From assembly GCA_045578625.1 (NCBI GenBank), contig JAZNKN010000045.1, forward strand, positions 1 through 6,127: a stretch of 6,127 nt of DNA, given 5' to 3'. Each line of letters begins with the position of its first letter. Positions within the stretch are counted from its first letter, which is position 1. This DNA comes from RGIG3009 sp045578625 (GTDB lineage: Bacteria > Bacillota > Clostridia > Oscillospirales > Acutalibacteraceae). Shown here piece after piece: positions 1 to 5,786 of the stretch. The position numbers and the translations under genes were made by a program. Under the pieces are notes generated by a model. That model made no database searches. It saw nothing but the letters and a program-made list of their open reading frames with translations, and was not told the origin of the DNA.

Positions 1-1
1 C

Positions 2-1009
2 GGTGCGGATCTGGTGCTGGAGCTGCCGGTGCCGTGGTGTCTTTCGTCGGCGGAGGGCTTTGCCTTCGGTGCTGTGGCGCTGCTCGACTCGCTCGGCTGC
101 GTGGATCACCTGAGCTTCGGCAGCGAAGCGGGCGACCTCGCACCGCTGCAAAAAGCAGTCACGCTGATGGACACGCCGCGTTTTTCTTCACTGCTGAAAT
201 ATTTTATGGATCTGGGCATCTCGTTCCCCGAGGCGCAGCAAAAGGCGTTGGCGGAGATCGCCGGCGCAACGGCAGCCTCGGTGCTGTCCACCCCCAACAA
301 TACCTTGGGCATCGAATATCTGAAAGCGCTGGGGCGGCTGAACAGCCGCATCCAACCCTTTACCGTCAAGCGGCAGGGCAGCGCTCACGATTCGCTCGCT
401 CCCATCGGCGATACCGCCTCCGCTACGTATCTGCGCACCCTGCTGGCATCCGATCGGCTCATTAATGCCCTGCCGTACGTCCCCGCACCGTGTGCCGCAA
501 TGCTGTCCGATGCGGCGCAAAATGGTCGAGCCCCGGCGAATACGCAGCTGCTGGAGCGTGCCGTGTTGTCTCAACTGCGGCTGCTGACGCAGGAGGATCT
601 GCGCACGCTGCCCGGCATCTCTGAGGGCATTGAAAACCGTATGTACAACGCCATTCGCACGGCGCGCAGCCTGGCAGAATTGGAAGAGGGTATCAAGACC
701 AAGCGGTATCCCCTCACCCGTGTGCGGCGGCTGATCTGGTCGGCGTATCTGGGTATTCCCGCGGGATACGCCGCGTCCCGCCCGCCGTATGCGCGCGTGC
801 TGGCCGCCAACGAACGCGGCAAGGAGATCCTCTCCGCCGCCAAGCCGACCGTGCCGCTGCTGTACCGCGCGGCACAGGTGGACAAAATGGACGCCGCGTG
901 TCAGGCGCTCTGGAAGCTTGAAAATCGCGCCACCGATCTGTACAACGTGGCGTTCCCGCAGCCCCTCCCCTGCGGTGCGGATTGCACCACCGGATTGATT
1001 CGGGAATAA
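2..1009 (+). CDS. tmcAL: tRNA(Met) cytidine acetate ligase TmcAL (YlbM family), C-terminal part
   Basis: The reading frame is open from the left edge, so the start codon and N-terminal nucleotide-binding HxGH region lie outside; 335 residues remain of a family usually near 400. The visible part starts GADLVLELPVPW, followed by SSAEGFAFGAVALLDSLG and then FGSE, the conserved block after the nucleotidyltransferase motif in TmcAL proteins. Near the C-terminus are the family-like RVRRLIWSAYLGI and PPYARVLAANERGKEIL segments. In this family the enzyme uses ATP and acetate to make N4-acetylcytidine at wobble position 34 of elongator tRNA-Met, in the cytoplasm. A GTG at 14 is in frame but sits inside the conserved block, so it is not the start. 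The gene ends at a TAA and converges on the nuclease gene. The family call is confident; substrate specificity is inferred from the family. Confidence 0.9.
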   Translation, partial: GADLVLELPVPWCLSSAEGFAFGAVALLDSLGCVDHLSFGSEAGDLAPLQKAVTLMDTPRFSSLLKYFMDLGISFPEAQQKALAEIAGATAASVLSTPNNTLGIEYLKALGRLNSRIQPFTVKRQGSAHDSLAPIGDTASATYLRTLLASDRLINALPYVPAPCAAMLSDAAQNGRAPANTQLLERAVLSQLRLLTQEDLRTLPGISEGIENRMYNAIRTARSLAELEEGIKTKRYPLTRVRRLIWSAYLGIPAGYAASRPPYARVLAANERGKEILSAAKPTVPLLYRAAQVDKMDAACQALWKLENRATDLYNVAFPQPLPCGADCTTGLIRE

Positions 1010-1040
1010 ACGCCGACAAATCGGCTCGTCAACACAAAGA

Positions 1041-1074
1041 CCCCCTGCTGTAGGATGAAATCTACGGCAGGGGG
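1041..1074. terminator. Probable terminator hairpin after tmcAL
   Basis: Two 13-base arms (1041-1053 and 1062-1074) pair with one G-T wobble around an 8-base loop, and the stem base is five G-C pairs. It lies 31 bases after the tmcAL stop. The tail on the + strand (TTGACTTATC) is only weakly T-rich. On the minus strand the following bases (TCTTTGTGTT) are slightly better, so the hairpin may also back up the nuclease terminator. The hairpin is certain; its direction is not. Confidence 0.65.
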
Positions 1075-1106
1075 TTGACTTATCTCCAAAGATTATAAAA
1101 GGGGAA

Positions 1107-1146
1107 CAAAAATTAAGGGGTCGGGCGATGTAACTCGCCCGACCCC
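1107..1146 (-). terminator. Rho-independent terminator of the nuclease gene
   Basis: A perfect 12-bp stem (1117-1128 with 1135-1146, arm GGGGTCGGGCGA) closes a 6-base loop. Read on the minus strand it is followed by TTAATTTTTG, a usable U-tract. It starts 21 bases beyond the stop codon of the minus-strand nuclease gene, the normal position for an intrinsic terminator. Confidence 0.88.
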
Positions 1147-1167
1147 GAAAGCTATGCCGAATCTAAC

Positions 1168-4100
1168 TTATTCCGTACGGCGCTTCTTGTTGATCAGCAC
1201 AATGGCCATCGCAGACAGCAGCAGGCCGCTGATAGCAATCACATACGGCCGTGCATCCTCACCAGTGGAAGGAACGTCAGCGTTGATCTGGACGCCGCAA
1301 ACGTCGCACCGGTTATCCTCATCCTTGTCGGCGTGTCCCAAGGCGTCGATCTTGTCCTGTGCAACGAGGACTTCATCACAACGGTCGCAGTGCTTACCGT
1401 CGGTCAAGCCGGGTTCATCGCAGGTTGCACCATAGCCCTTGTCGATCACTTCGTCGTGGCCCTTGGCTTCGATCGGCTCCTGAGCAACCAGTACCTCGTC
1501 GCAGCGGTCGCAGTGCTTACCGTCGGTCAAGCCGGGTTCGTCGCAGGTGGCACCATAGCCCTTGTCAACGATCTCGATGTGCTTCAGTGCCTCGATCTCT
1601 GTCTGAGCGAGCAGGATTTCCTTGCAGCGCTTGCAATGTTTACCTTCAGTCCAACCGCTTTCGGTGCAGGAGGGATCTTCGGCTTTGTCGATCGCTTCGA
1701 CGTGATTCTTTGCAAGAGTGGGCTCACCGGTTACGAGAACCTGCTGGCAGGCGGAGCAGAACAGATCGGCCTTTTTACCGCCCTCGGTGCAGTTGGCATC
1801 CTTCGCGTTAACAAAGGAGGCGCCGGCATGCGCGCAAGCGTTCGTACCGATGACGGTGGTATAATAGGTGACCATTTCCGTGGAGGTACCTTGGGAATAG
1901 GTAACCTTGATGCTCTTCACACGAACCTGCTTGGTCAATTTCGCAACCACAAAGCTGTCTACCGGAGCACTGAAAGTGACAGTAACAACGGATCCGCTGA
2001 CAGATTTGGTAGCACCGGAAATGGAGTTGTTTAGATCGGAAGCGTAGCTGCTGTTGCCGCAAGTGAACTCGATCTTAGTCATGCCGGGATAGGCAACGGT
2101 CAGCTTGGAGCCGGCATAGAAACGAGCGGGATCGGCGTAGTCGCCAATTTTGGTGGAGGAGGCCGCCTTATCGTTGGTAACGGTAATGCCGTTCTGCTCC
2201 CACACCTGCTGGGTGTCGGTCTTTACTGTACGCTGCGCTTTGTTGGCGAAACTGATATTGGCAGTGCCGGTAAGTGTGGAAGTGGTTTCAGTTTCGTACG
2301 TATACAGCGCATACAAAACGGTATCGGCGGTAGCGGTGTAGGCATCGCCGGCCTTCAGATAGGTGGGCTTCGCGGTGACGTTGTTTACCGCAGCGGAGGC
2401 CCAACCGATGAAGGTGTAGCCCGTGGGAGCGCCCGCAGCGGGGAGCGTCACGGCATTTTCGCCGCAGACAACGGAGTCAACAGCGGTCACACCCTCGGGA
2501 ACGAGGAAGTGGATGGTGTACTCGGGATCCTCGGGCTTCTCTTCCTCGCAGACAGTGCAGAAACCGTCTTGATAGTCGTGACCTTCGGACGTAACCGTAT
2601 TGTCGTTGTAACTGTGACCACACAGATCGCAGGTATAGGTCGTGAAGCCGTCCTCCGTGCAGGTGGGATCGACGACAACCGTGGAATACTTGTGAGCGCA
2701 GTCTTTAATGATGTAGAAGCTGAGCTCGAACAGGTCGGACAGGCTGGAGGTGCTGTACGTGCTCCAGTTGTTCATAGAAGCATACCACTCCAGATAGTTG
2801 TCACGGCCAACATTCTTGATATAGTAGATGCCTTCAGCGCCGTCTTTAGCGGTAACGGTCCATTTGTCGTTGGTACCGGTATCGTTCAAAGAACTGTAGC
2901 TGCTCGCCAGAGCCAGCTTGCTGCCGCTCTCGGAAACGAACGAATAGGAACCGTCGGGGTTGACGGTAACGACCCATGTCTCGGCAGCGGTGATAGCGCT
3001 GAAGCCTGCGGAAACATCAATACCCTTGTTATAATACGACGAGGCCGAAACTTTATCGGCAGACAGCGCCATATTGTACGCCGGAGCGTAGATGACGACC
3101 TTCTCACCCGTCACAGGCAGTCTCGGCTGCTCGGCGCCGCAAGCGCTGCAGGTACCCTCAACATAGTTGTGGGCGATCATCGTGGTGAAGTTATCCTTGT
3201 AGCTCTTACCGCAGAGGCTGCAGGCGTAGGGAGTGTAGCCTTTCTCGGTGCAGGTAGCACTAACAGGAGTGCCTGCTACGTAGTCGTGCGCGCAGGAAGC
3301 CGAAGTTTTTGCTTCGCCGGAAGGCGTTGCCATATCGTCCGGGATCTCCTCGCCGAAGAGCAGGAAAGCAAACTCGGGGTAGTCAACAAAGACGTTACGG
3401 GTGCCGGTGATGGACTCGACAGAGTCGTTACGGCCCAATTCCCACGTGTCGACAGGGTCGGCTTCCATCCACTCGAGCAGAACGTCCAGGCTCTCCATCA
3501 CGCCGGTGGAGCCCCAGGTGGTGTATTCGCCGTTGCCGTCGACATTGCCCCAACGGACATAGACATACAGGAAGATACGGCTGACGTCGCCACGCAGATC
3601 CAGCGTGCCGCCGGATGCGGTGTTAGGATTGTAAAATCCGCTGCTCTTGCCGTAGGCCTTGTTACCGCGGGAAGAGTTTTCGCTGGAAGCGGTGGGACGC
3701 AGCATCATGATGTCGTTTTCATCACGGCCGCCCAAGCCCTTGCTGTTGGGCCAGGTGTGCTCACGGTTCCAGGAAGGAGCGGAGCCCCAAGCCGGACCGA
3801 TCGCTGCGCCGGAATAGAACGAAGAGATCGCCTTGCTATCCTCGCCGCTGTTCTGGCAATCGGTGTACTGATACAGATTTTTAGTGGCGTCATAACTGGT
3901 CACATAGCTATGATTATCCGTCATCAGATCCTGCAGCGCGTCATACAAGGCGCTGTCGGGAGCATCGGCCGTGCCGGTGCCACCGGGATAGGCGGACAAC
4001 TCATCGTAGGTGTTGCCACTCGTGTAGAATGCTTCCGCATTCGGGGACAGAAAGGTTGCTACCTCGCTGCGCGTGCCCCAGTTGTAGATGTACTCGCCGG

Positions 4101-4221
4101 TAGAGTCATAGACGTACTCAACCGTGGCAGCATCGGCAACGATCTGGAACATGGGCAGCAGGCTAAAGCACAGGACGAACGCCATGAGCATAGCCAAACT
4201 GTGTTTCAAGACTTGCTTCAT
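1168..4221 (-). CDS. Secreted, probably wall-anchored endonuclease I-family nuclease with Cys/His repeats
   Basis: This 1017-residue protein begins with a signal peptide (residues 1-32: basic start, hydrophobic core, ADAA end). Residues 85-290 match the endonuclease I family (EndA/Vvn type): NREHTWPNS (152-160), with Glu154 and His155 as likely metal ligand and general base, then ENDIMMLRPTASSENSSRGN (168-187) supplying the conserved Asn. Next come a Cys/His block (310-361), a beta-rich domain (about 373-506), a second Cys/His block (508-558), an InlB/Flg_new-like repeat (567-642), another beta-rich domain (about 650-776), a third Cys/His block (796-975) and a VPSTG sorting signal with membrane segment and KKRR tail (983-1017). 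Such nucleases cut DNA, and sometimes RNA, outside the cell without strong sequence preference. I chose the ATG at 4221 because AAGGGG lies 9 bases upstream and the signal peptide starts there; the in-frame TTG at 4269 overlaps the -10 box. The nuclease call is confident; wall anchoring is inferred. Confidence 0.9.
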   Translation of the reverse strand: MKQVLKHSLAMLMAFVLCFSLLPMFQIVADAATVEYVYDSTGEYIYNWGTRSEVATFLSPNAEAFYTSGNTYDELSAYPGGTGTADAPDSALYDALQDLMTDNHSYVTSYDATKNLYQYTDCQNSGEDSKAISSFYSGAAIGPAWGSAPSWNREHTWPNSKGLGGRDENDIMMLRPTASSENSSRGNKAYGKSSGFYNPNTASGGTLDLRGDVSRIFLYVYVRWGNVDGNGEYTTWGSTGVMESLDVLLEWMEADPVDTWELGRNDSVESITGTRNVFVDYPEFAFLLFGEEIPDDMATPSGEAKTSASCAHDYVAGTPVSATCTEKGYTPYACSLCGKSYKDNFTTMIAHNYVEGTCSACGAEQPRLPVTGEKVVIYAPAYNMALSADKVSASSYYNKGIDVSAGFSAITAAETWVVTVNPDGSYSFVSESGSKLALASSYSSLNDTGTNDKWTVTAKDGAEGIYYIKNVGRDNYLEWYASMNNWSTYSTSSLSDLFELSFYIIKDCAHKYSTVVVDPTCTEDGFTTYTCDLCGHSYNDNTVTSEGHDYQDGFCTVCEEEKPEDPEYTIHFLVPEGVTAVDSVVCGENAVTLPAAGAPTGYTFIGWASAAVNNVTAKPTYLKAGDAYTATADTVLYALYTYETETTSTLTGTANISFANKAQRTVKTDTQQVWEQNGITVTNDKAASSTKIGDYADPARFYAGSKLTVAYPGMTKIEFTCGNSSYASDLNNSISGATKSVSGSVVTVTFSAPVDSFVVAKLTKQVRVKSIKVTYSQGTSTEMVTYYTTVIGTNACAHAGASFVNAKDANCTEGGKKADLFCSACQQVLVTGEPTLAKNHVEAIDKAEDPSCTESGWTEGKHCKRCKEILLAQTEIEALKHIEIVDKGYGATCDEPGLTDGKHCDRCDEVLVAQEPIEAKGHDEVIDKGYGATCDEPGLTDGKHCDRCDEVLVAQDKIDALGHADKDEDNRCDVCGVQINADVPSTGEDARPYVIAISGLLLSAMAIVLINKKRRTE
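1171..1275 (-). other. C-terminal sortase sorting signal (VPSTG type)
   Basis: Residues 983-1017: VPSTGE, then a hydrophobic stretch (about 993-1010, YVIAISGLLLSAMAIVLI) and the basic tail NKKRRTE. The order motif, membrane segment, positive tail is that of LPXTG proteins, with Val for Leu at the first position. Covalent anchoring depends on a sortase that accepts VPxTG, and none is encoded in this window. Confidence 0.78.
1297..1836 (-). other. Cys/His block 3 of the nuclease (extended)
   Basis: Residues 796-975. The block opens with C796 and H798, carries four internal units with Cys-x10-Cys-x2-Cys-x14-His, and closes with C972 and C975. The 20 candidate ligands would fit five tetrahedral sites. 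It appears to be an expanded version of blocks 1 and 2, placed just before the sorting signal, where it could act as a stalk. Confidence 0.6.
1336..1827 (-). repeat. Four tandem 41-residue (123-bp) repeats in the nuclease gene
   Basis: Residues 799-962 divide into four exact 41-residue units: 799-839, 840-880, 881-921 and 922-962. The last two units match at 34 of 41 residues and share a 35-base identical DNA run starting at 1382 and again at 1505, exactly 123 bp apart. The first two units are more diverged, keeping mainly the Cys and His positions and GKHC/CxxC surroundings. Confidence 0.9.
2296..2523 (-). other. InlB/Flg_new-like repeat domain of the nuclease
   Basis: Residues 567-642. The pattern IHFLVPEGV, then APTGYTFIGWAS, then AYTATADTVLYALY matches the Listeria-Bacteroides (InlB B-repeat, Flg_new) domain, in which GYTFxGW and a final LYAxY strand are characteristic. 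Such domains are beta-rich spacers in surface proteins. Confidence 0.7.
2548..2700 (-). other. Cys/His block 2 of the nuclease
   Basis: Residues 508-558, with the same plan as block 1: C508, H510, C521, C531, C534, H548, C555 and C558. It opens with Cys-Ala-His and closes with CTVC. Conservation of the ligands while the residues between them differ suggests that the Cys/His pattern is what is selected. Confidence 0.6.
3139..3294 (-). other. Cys/His block 1 of the nuclease
   Basis: Residues 310-361. Candidate ligands are C310, H312, C324, C334, C337, H351, C358 and C361. The block opens with Cys-Ala-His and closes with CSAC. Eight ligands would fit two tetrahedral metal sites. Metal binding is inferred; no fold was assigned. 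Confidence 0.6.
3346..3969 (-). other. Endonuclease I catalytic domain
   Basis: Residues 85-292 of the nuclease. Key sequences are REHTWP (153-158), the LRPTASSENSSRGNKAYG stretch (174-191) and the structural segment LYVYVRWGN (218-226). The Glu-His pair and the downstream Asn are the residues that bind Mg and activate water in characterised family members. All are present, so the domain looks catalytically intact. Confidence 0.88.
4126..4221 (-). other. Signal peptide of the nuclease
   Basis: Residues 1-32 have a Lys-containing start (MKQVLKH), a hydrophobic core (LAMLMAFVLCFSLLPMF) and a small-residue ADAA end, typical of Sec/signal peptidase I export. The exact cleavage site is inferred. 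Confidence 0.85.
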
Positions 4222-4230
4222 AAAACGATA

Positions 4231-4236
4231 CCCCTT
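4231..4236 (-). promoter_or_regulatory. Ribosome binding site of the nuclease gene
   Basis: AAGGGG on the minus strand, 9 bases before the ATG at 4221. It decides the start in favour of this ATG over the upstream in-frame TTG. Confidence 0.75.
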
Positions 4237-4268
4237 TTCTTTTTTGCATGTTTTCACATACAAATACA

Positions 4269-4297
4269 ATTTTAGCAGATTACATGTGCAGAAGCAA
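4269..4297 (-). promoter_or_regulatory. Sigma-A type promoter of the nuclease gene
   Basis: On the minus strand: -35 TTGCTT (4292-4297), a 17-base spacer, and -10 TAAAAT (4269-4274) preceded by TGC, an extended -10. The predicted start is near 4262, giving a leader of about 40 bases with a small ATGT-GAAA-ACAT hairpin before the ribosome binding site. Spacing is ideal; activity is inferred. Confidence 0.75.
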
Positions 4298-4390
4298 CTA
4301 TAATTTTGGAAAATAATGATCGATAAGGAAAATCTTTCAAATATATTGCCGCATTGTATCGATAACTTTAGAAACTCTTGCCGGAAAGGA

Positions 4391-4424
4391 TAAAAAAGAT
4401 CCCGCAGCAGAAACTGCGAGATCT
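4391..4424 (-). terminator. Rho-independent terminator of the ispD-ispF operon
   Basis: On the minus strand AGATCTCGCAG (4414-4424) pairs with CTGCGGGATCT (4397-4407) with one C-A mismatch and a 6-base loop, followed directly by a run of T (4391-4397 region). Placed after the small ORF behind ispF, it ends the ispD-ispF transcript and insulates the nuclease promoter. Confidence 0.88.
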
Positions 4425-4483
4425 CTTAAATTATTACGGTAAAGCGAGGGTCTCGTCCTCCGTTTGGTAAGCGGCGCAAAAAC

Positions 4484-4573
4484 TTAGGCCTCATACAGTT
4501 CGCGGTAACGAGCGTTTTGCTCCACGAGCTTCCGGTGCGGGCCGCGCATACCGGGCGGAGGCATCGGCGCCAT
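4484..4573 (-). CDS. 29-residue ORF after ispF; possible ABC-transporter deletion remnant
   Basis: The ORF starts with ATG at 4573, three bases after the ispF stop, with a perfect AGGAGG 8 bases upstream inside the last ispF codons, so it is probably translated. Its first 11 residues are Met/Pro/Gly-rich (MAPMPPPGMRG). The end, GPHRKLVEQNARYRELYEA, resembles the extreme C-terminus of exporter-type ABC ATPases, whose usual pattern is G-x-H-x-x-L-L-x-x-N-x-x-Y-x-x-L/I-Y. Pro/Gly/Met-rich starts also occur in some clostridial ABC exporters, so the ORF could be the joined two ends of a deleted transporter gene. It may instead be a genuine small peptide or a chance ORF. A terminator follows 60 bases later. 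The open frame and ribosome binding site are seen; the origin is inferred. Confidence 0.5.
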   Translation of the reverse strand: MAPMPPPGMRGPHRKLVEQNARYRELYEA

Positions 4574-4576
4574 CGA

Positions 4577-5068
4577 TCAAGCCTCCTGTTCCATCGGCGC
4601 AATGAGGCAGACGGCGTGTGCCGCCATTCCCTCACCGGCACCCGTAAATCCAAGGCCCTCTTCGGTCGTCGCTTTCACACTGATATCATCCACGGCCATG
4701 CTGCAGGCAGACGCCAGACGTTCCCGCATAGCGGGGATGTGCGGCTTGAGCTTGGGAGCCTGTGCCAGCACGGTGGCATCGATATTCACCGGTGCGTACC
4801 CTGCCTCGCGCAGAACACGCACCACCTCGGACAGCAGTTTCAGGCTGTCGGCATTTTGGTATTGCGGGTCGGTATCCGGAAACAGGCAGCCGATATCCCC
4901 CAACGCTGCCGCGCCGAGCAGCGAATCCGCGATGGCGTGTGTCAGCACGTCCGCATCCGAATGCCCGAGAAGCCCTTTTTCCCATGGGATCGTAACACCG
5001 CCGAGAATCAGCGAACGCCCTTCCACCAAGCGGTGAACGTCATAGCCGTGACCGATACGCAGTTTCAT
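4577..5068 (-). CDS. ispF: 2-C-methyl-D-erythritol 2,4-cyclodiphosphate synthase
   Basis: IspF converts CDP-methylerythritol 2-phosphate to methylerythritol 2,4-cyclodiphosphate, releasing CMP, in the cytosolic non-mevalonate (MEP) pathway; it normally works as a trimer. The 163 residues are close to family length. The start GHGYDVHRL supplies metal ligands D10 and H12, and GHSDADVLTHA (35-45) supplies H44. DIGCLFPDTDP (58-68) and KATTEEGLGFTG (132-143) are the other family signatures. The usual Arg of the TGRGEG segment is Ala144 here, a position I recall as variable. I chose the ATG at 5068 because it overlaps the ispD stop as ATGA, GGAAGGA lies 8 bases upstream, and the protein then begins right at the conserved motif. 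A longer in-frame start would extend it 37 residues into ispD and is unlikely. Overlap implies translational coupling. Confidence 0.96.
   Translation of the reverse strand: MKLRIGHGYDVHRLVEGRSLILGGVTIPWEKGLLGHSDADVLTHAIADSLLGAAALGDIGCLFPDTDPQYQNADSLKLLSEVVRVLREAGYAPVNIDATVLAQAPKLKPHIPAMRERLASACSMAVDDISVKATTEEGLGFTGAGEGMAAHAVCLIAPMEQEA
4582..4587 (-). promoter_or_regulatory. Ribosome binding site of the 29-residue ORF
   Basis: AGGAGG on the minus strand, 8 bases before the ATG at 4573, embedded in the codons for the last residues of IspF. It is the most consensus-like Shine-Dalgarno sequence in the window. Confidence 0.6.
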
Positions 5069-5751
5069 CGCAACCATCCTTCCGCTGTACGAATATCCTC
5101 CGGCGTGGTGATCTTGAGGTTGGTATACTCCCCCTCCACCAAACGTACCGGATGCCCGATCGCTTCCACCAGCTGGCAATCGTCCGTGACCTGCAGTCCG
5201 CTTTGCTCCATATACTCCACCGCACGCAGATACAACGTCCGCTCAAACACCTGCGGCGTTTGCACGCTCCACAGGGTAGCGCGGTCGGGGGTCAATCGCA
5301 CAAAGCCGTCGGCATCGACGATCTTGATGGTATCCTTAACGCGCACGGCGGCGGCTGCCGCGCCGTCACGTCGAGCGGCCTCAACGACCGCGGCAATACA
5401 TTCGAGAGAGATCAAGGGACGTGCGCCGTCGTGAATAGCAAACAGCGCGACATCCGAGCAGCAAGCGCGCACGCCGTTTGCCACAGACTGCTGACGGCTG
5501 TCGCCGCCGGCAACGACGGCGGTCAGTTTGGTAATACCGTGATCGGCGGCGAGGGCTTGCAGCGCATCTACGTCCTCGGCACGGGTCACCAGCACGATCT
5601 CATCGATAACCGGGCTGTTCTGAAATGCCGACAGCGTATGCGCGATGACCGGCTTGCCGTTTAACGGCAGCAGCATTTTCGGCATACCCATCCGGGTGGA
5701 GCTGCCGGCCGCCACAATGACGGCAGACACCGCTTTGGGCGCTGTGTTCAT
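5065..5751 (-). CDS. ispD: 2-C-methyl-D-erythritol 4-phosphate cytidylyltransferase
   Basis: IspD joins CTP and methylerythritol 4-phosphate to give CDP-methylerythritol and pyrophosphate, the third step of the MEP isoprenoid pathway. At 228 residues it is a typical family length. The nucleotide-binding loop AAGSSTRMG (14-22) with R20 and the following PK (K25) match the catalytic region; GGDSRQQSV (82-90), HDGARP (107-112), R157 before LWSVQTPQVF, TDD (189-191) and NLKITTPED (211-219, with K213) are the remaining signatures. No key residue is missing. ATG at 5751 has GGAGG 8 bases upstream, and an extended -10 promoter lies about 36 bases further upstream, so ispD heads the operon. The 4-base overlap with ispF keeps two enzymes of one pathway together (the intervening kinase IspE is not here). 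Confidence 0.97.
   Translation of the reverse strand: MNTAPKAVSAVIVAAGSSTRMGMPKMLLPLNGKPVIAHTLSAFQNSPVIDEIVLVTRAEDVDALQALAADHGITKLTAVVAGGDSRQQSVANGVRACCSDVALFAIHDGARPLISLECIAAVVEAARRDGAAAAAVRVKDTIKIVDADGFVRLTPDRATLWSVQTPQVFERTLYLRAVEYMEQSGLQVTDDCQLVEAIGHPVRLVEGEYTNLKITTPEDIRTAEGWLR
5077..5083 (-). promoter_or_regulatory. Ribosome binding site of ispF
   Basis: GGAAGGA on the minus strand inside the 3' end of ispD, 8 bases before the ATG at 5068. It supports this start over upstream in-frame ATGs. Confidence 0.6.
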
Positions 5752-5759
5752 ACGTCTCG

Positions 5760-5764
5760 CCTCC
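5760..5764 (-). promoter_or_regulatory. Ribosome binding site of ispD
   Basis: GGAGG on the minus strand, 8 bases before the ATG at 5751. Confidence 0.8.
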
Positions 5765-5786
5765 GTTTATCTACAGTGATAATAGT

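Noticed and set aside
1075..1099. A possible + strand promoter with TTGACT and TATAAA between the two genes
   Set aside because: The spacing is only 13 bases and no + strand gene follows.
1336..1827. Regularly spaced repeats that might suggest a CRISPR array
   Set aside because: The 123-bp units are contiguous coding repeats without variable spacers and keep the reading frame.
1333..2034. A 233-codon open frame on the + strand opposite the Cys/His block
   Set aside because: Its internal repeats mirror the 123-bp repeats of the real gene on the other strand; there is no ribosome binding site or family match.
3103..3120. A perfect LPVTGE motif inside the nuclease (residues 368-373)
   Set aside because: No hydrophobic segment or basic tail follows; the next residues start a beta-rich domain. 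It cannot be a sorting signal in this position, though it fits the motif by sequence.
4222..4269. An upstream TTG start adding 16 residues to the nuclease
   Set aside because: It overlaps the -10 box, has no ribosome binding site, and would put a charged stretch before the signal peptide.
2509..4275. A 588-codon open frame on the + strand opposite the nuclease gene
   Set aside because: It is antisense to a gene with clear domains, has no recognisable motifs or start signal, and its biased composition follows from the codon use of the minus-strand gene.
4426..4653. A 75-codon minus-strand open frame across the end of ispF
   Set aside because: Arg-rich shadow frame mostly overlapping ispF; it lacks a ribosome binding site and is out of frame with the better-supported small ORF.
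5069..5179. A 37-residue N-terminal extension of IspF
   Set aside because: It lies entirely within ispD, does not resemble IspF, and the ATGA overlap start gives the normal family length.
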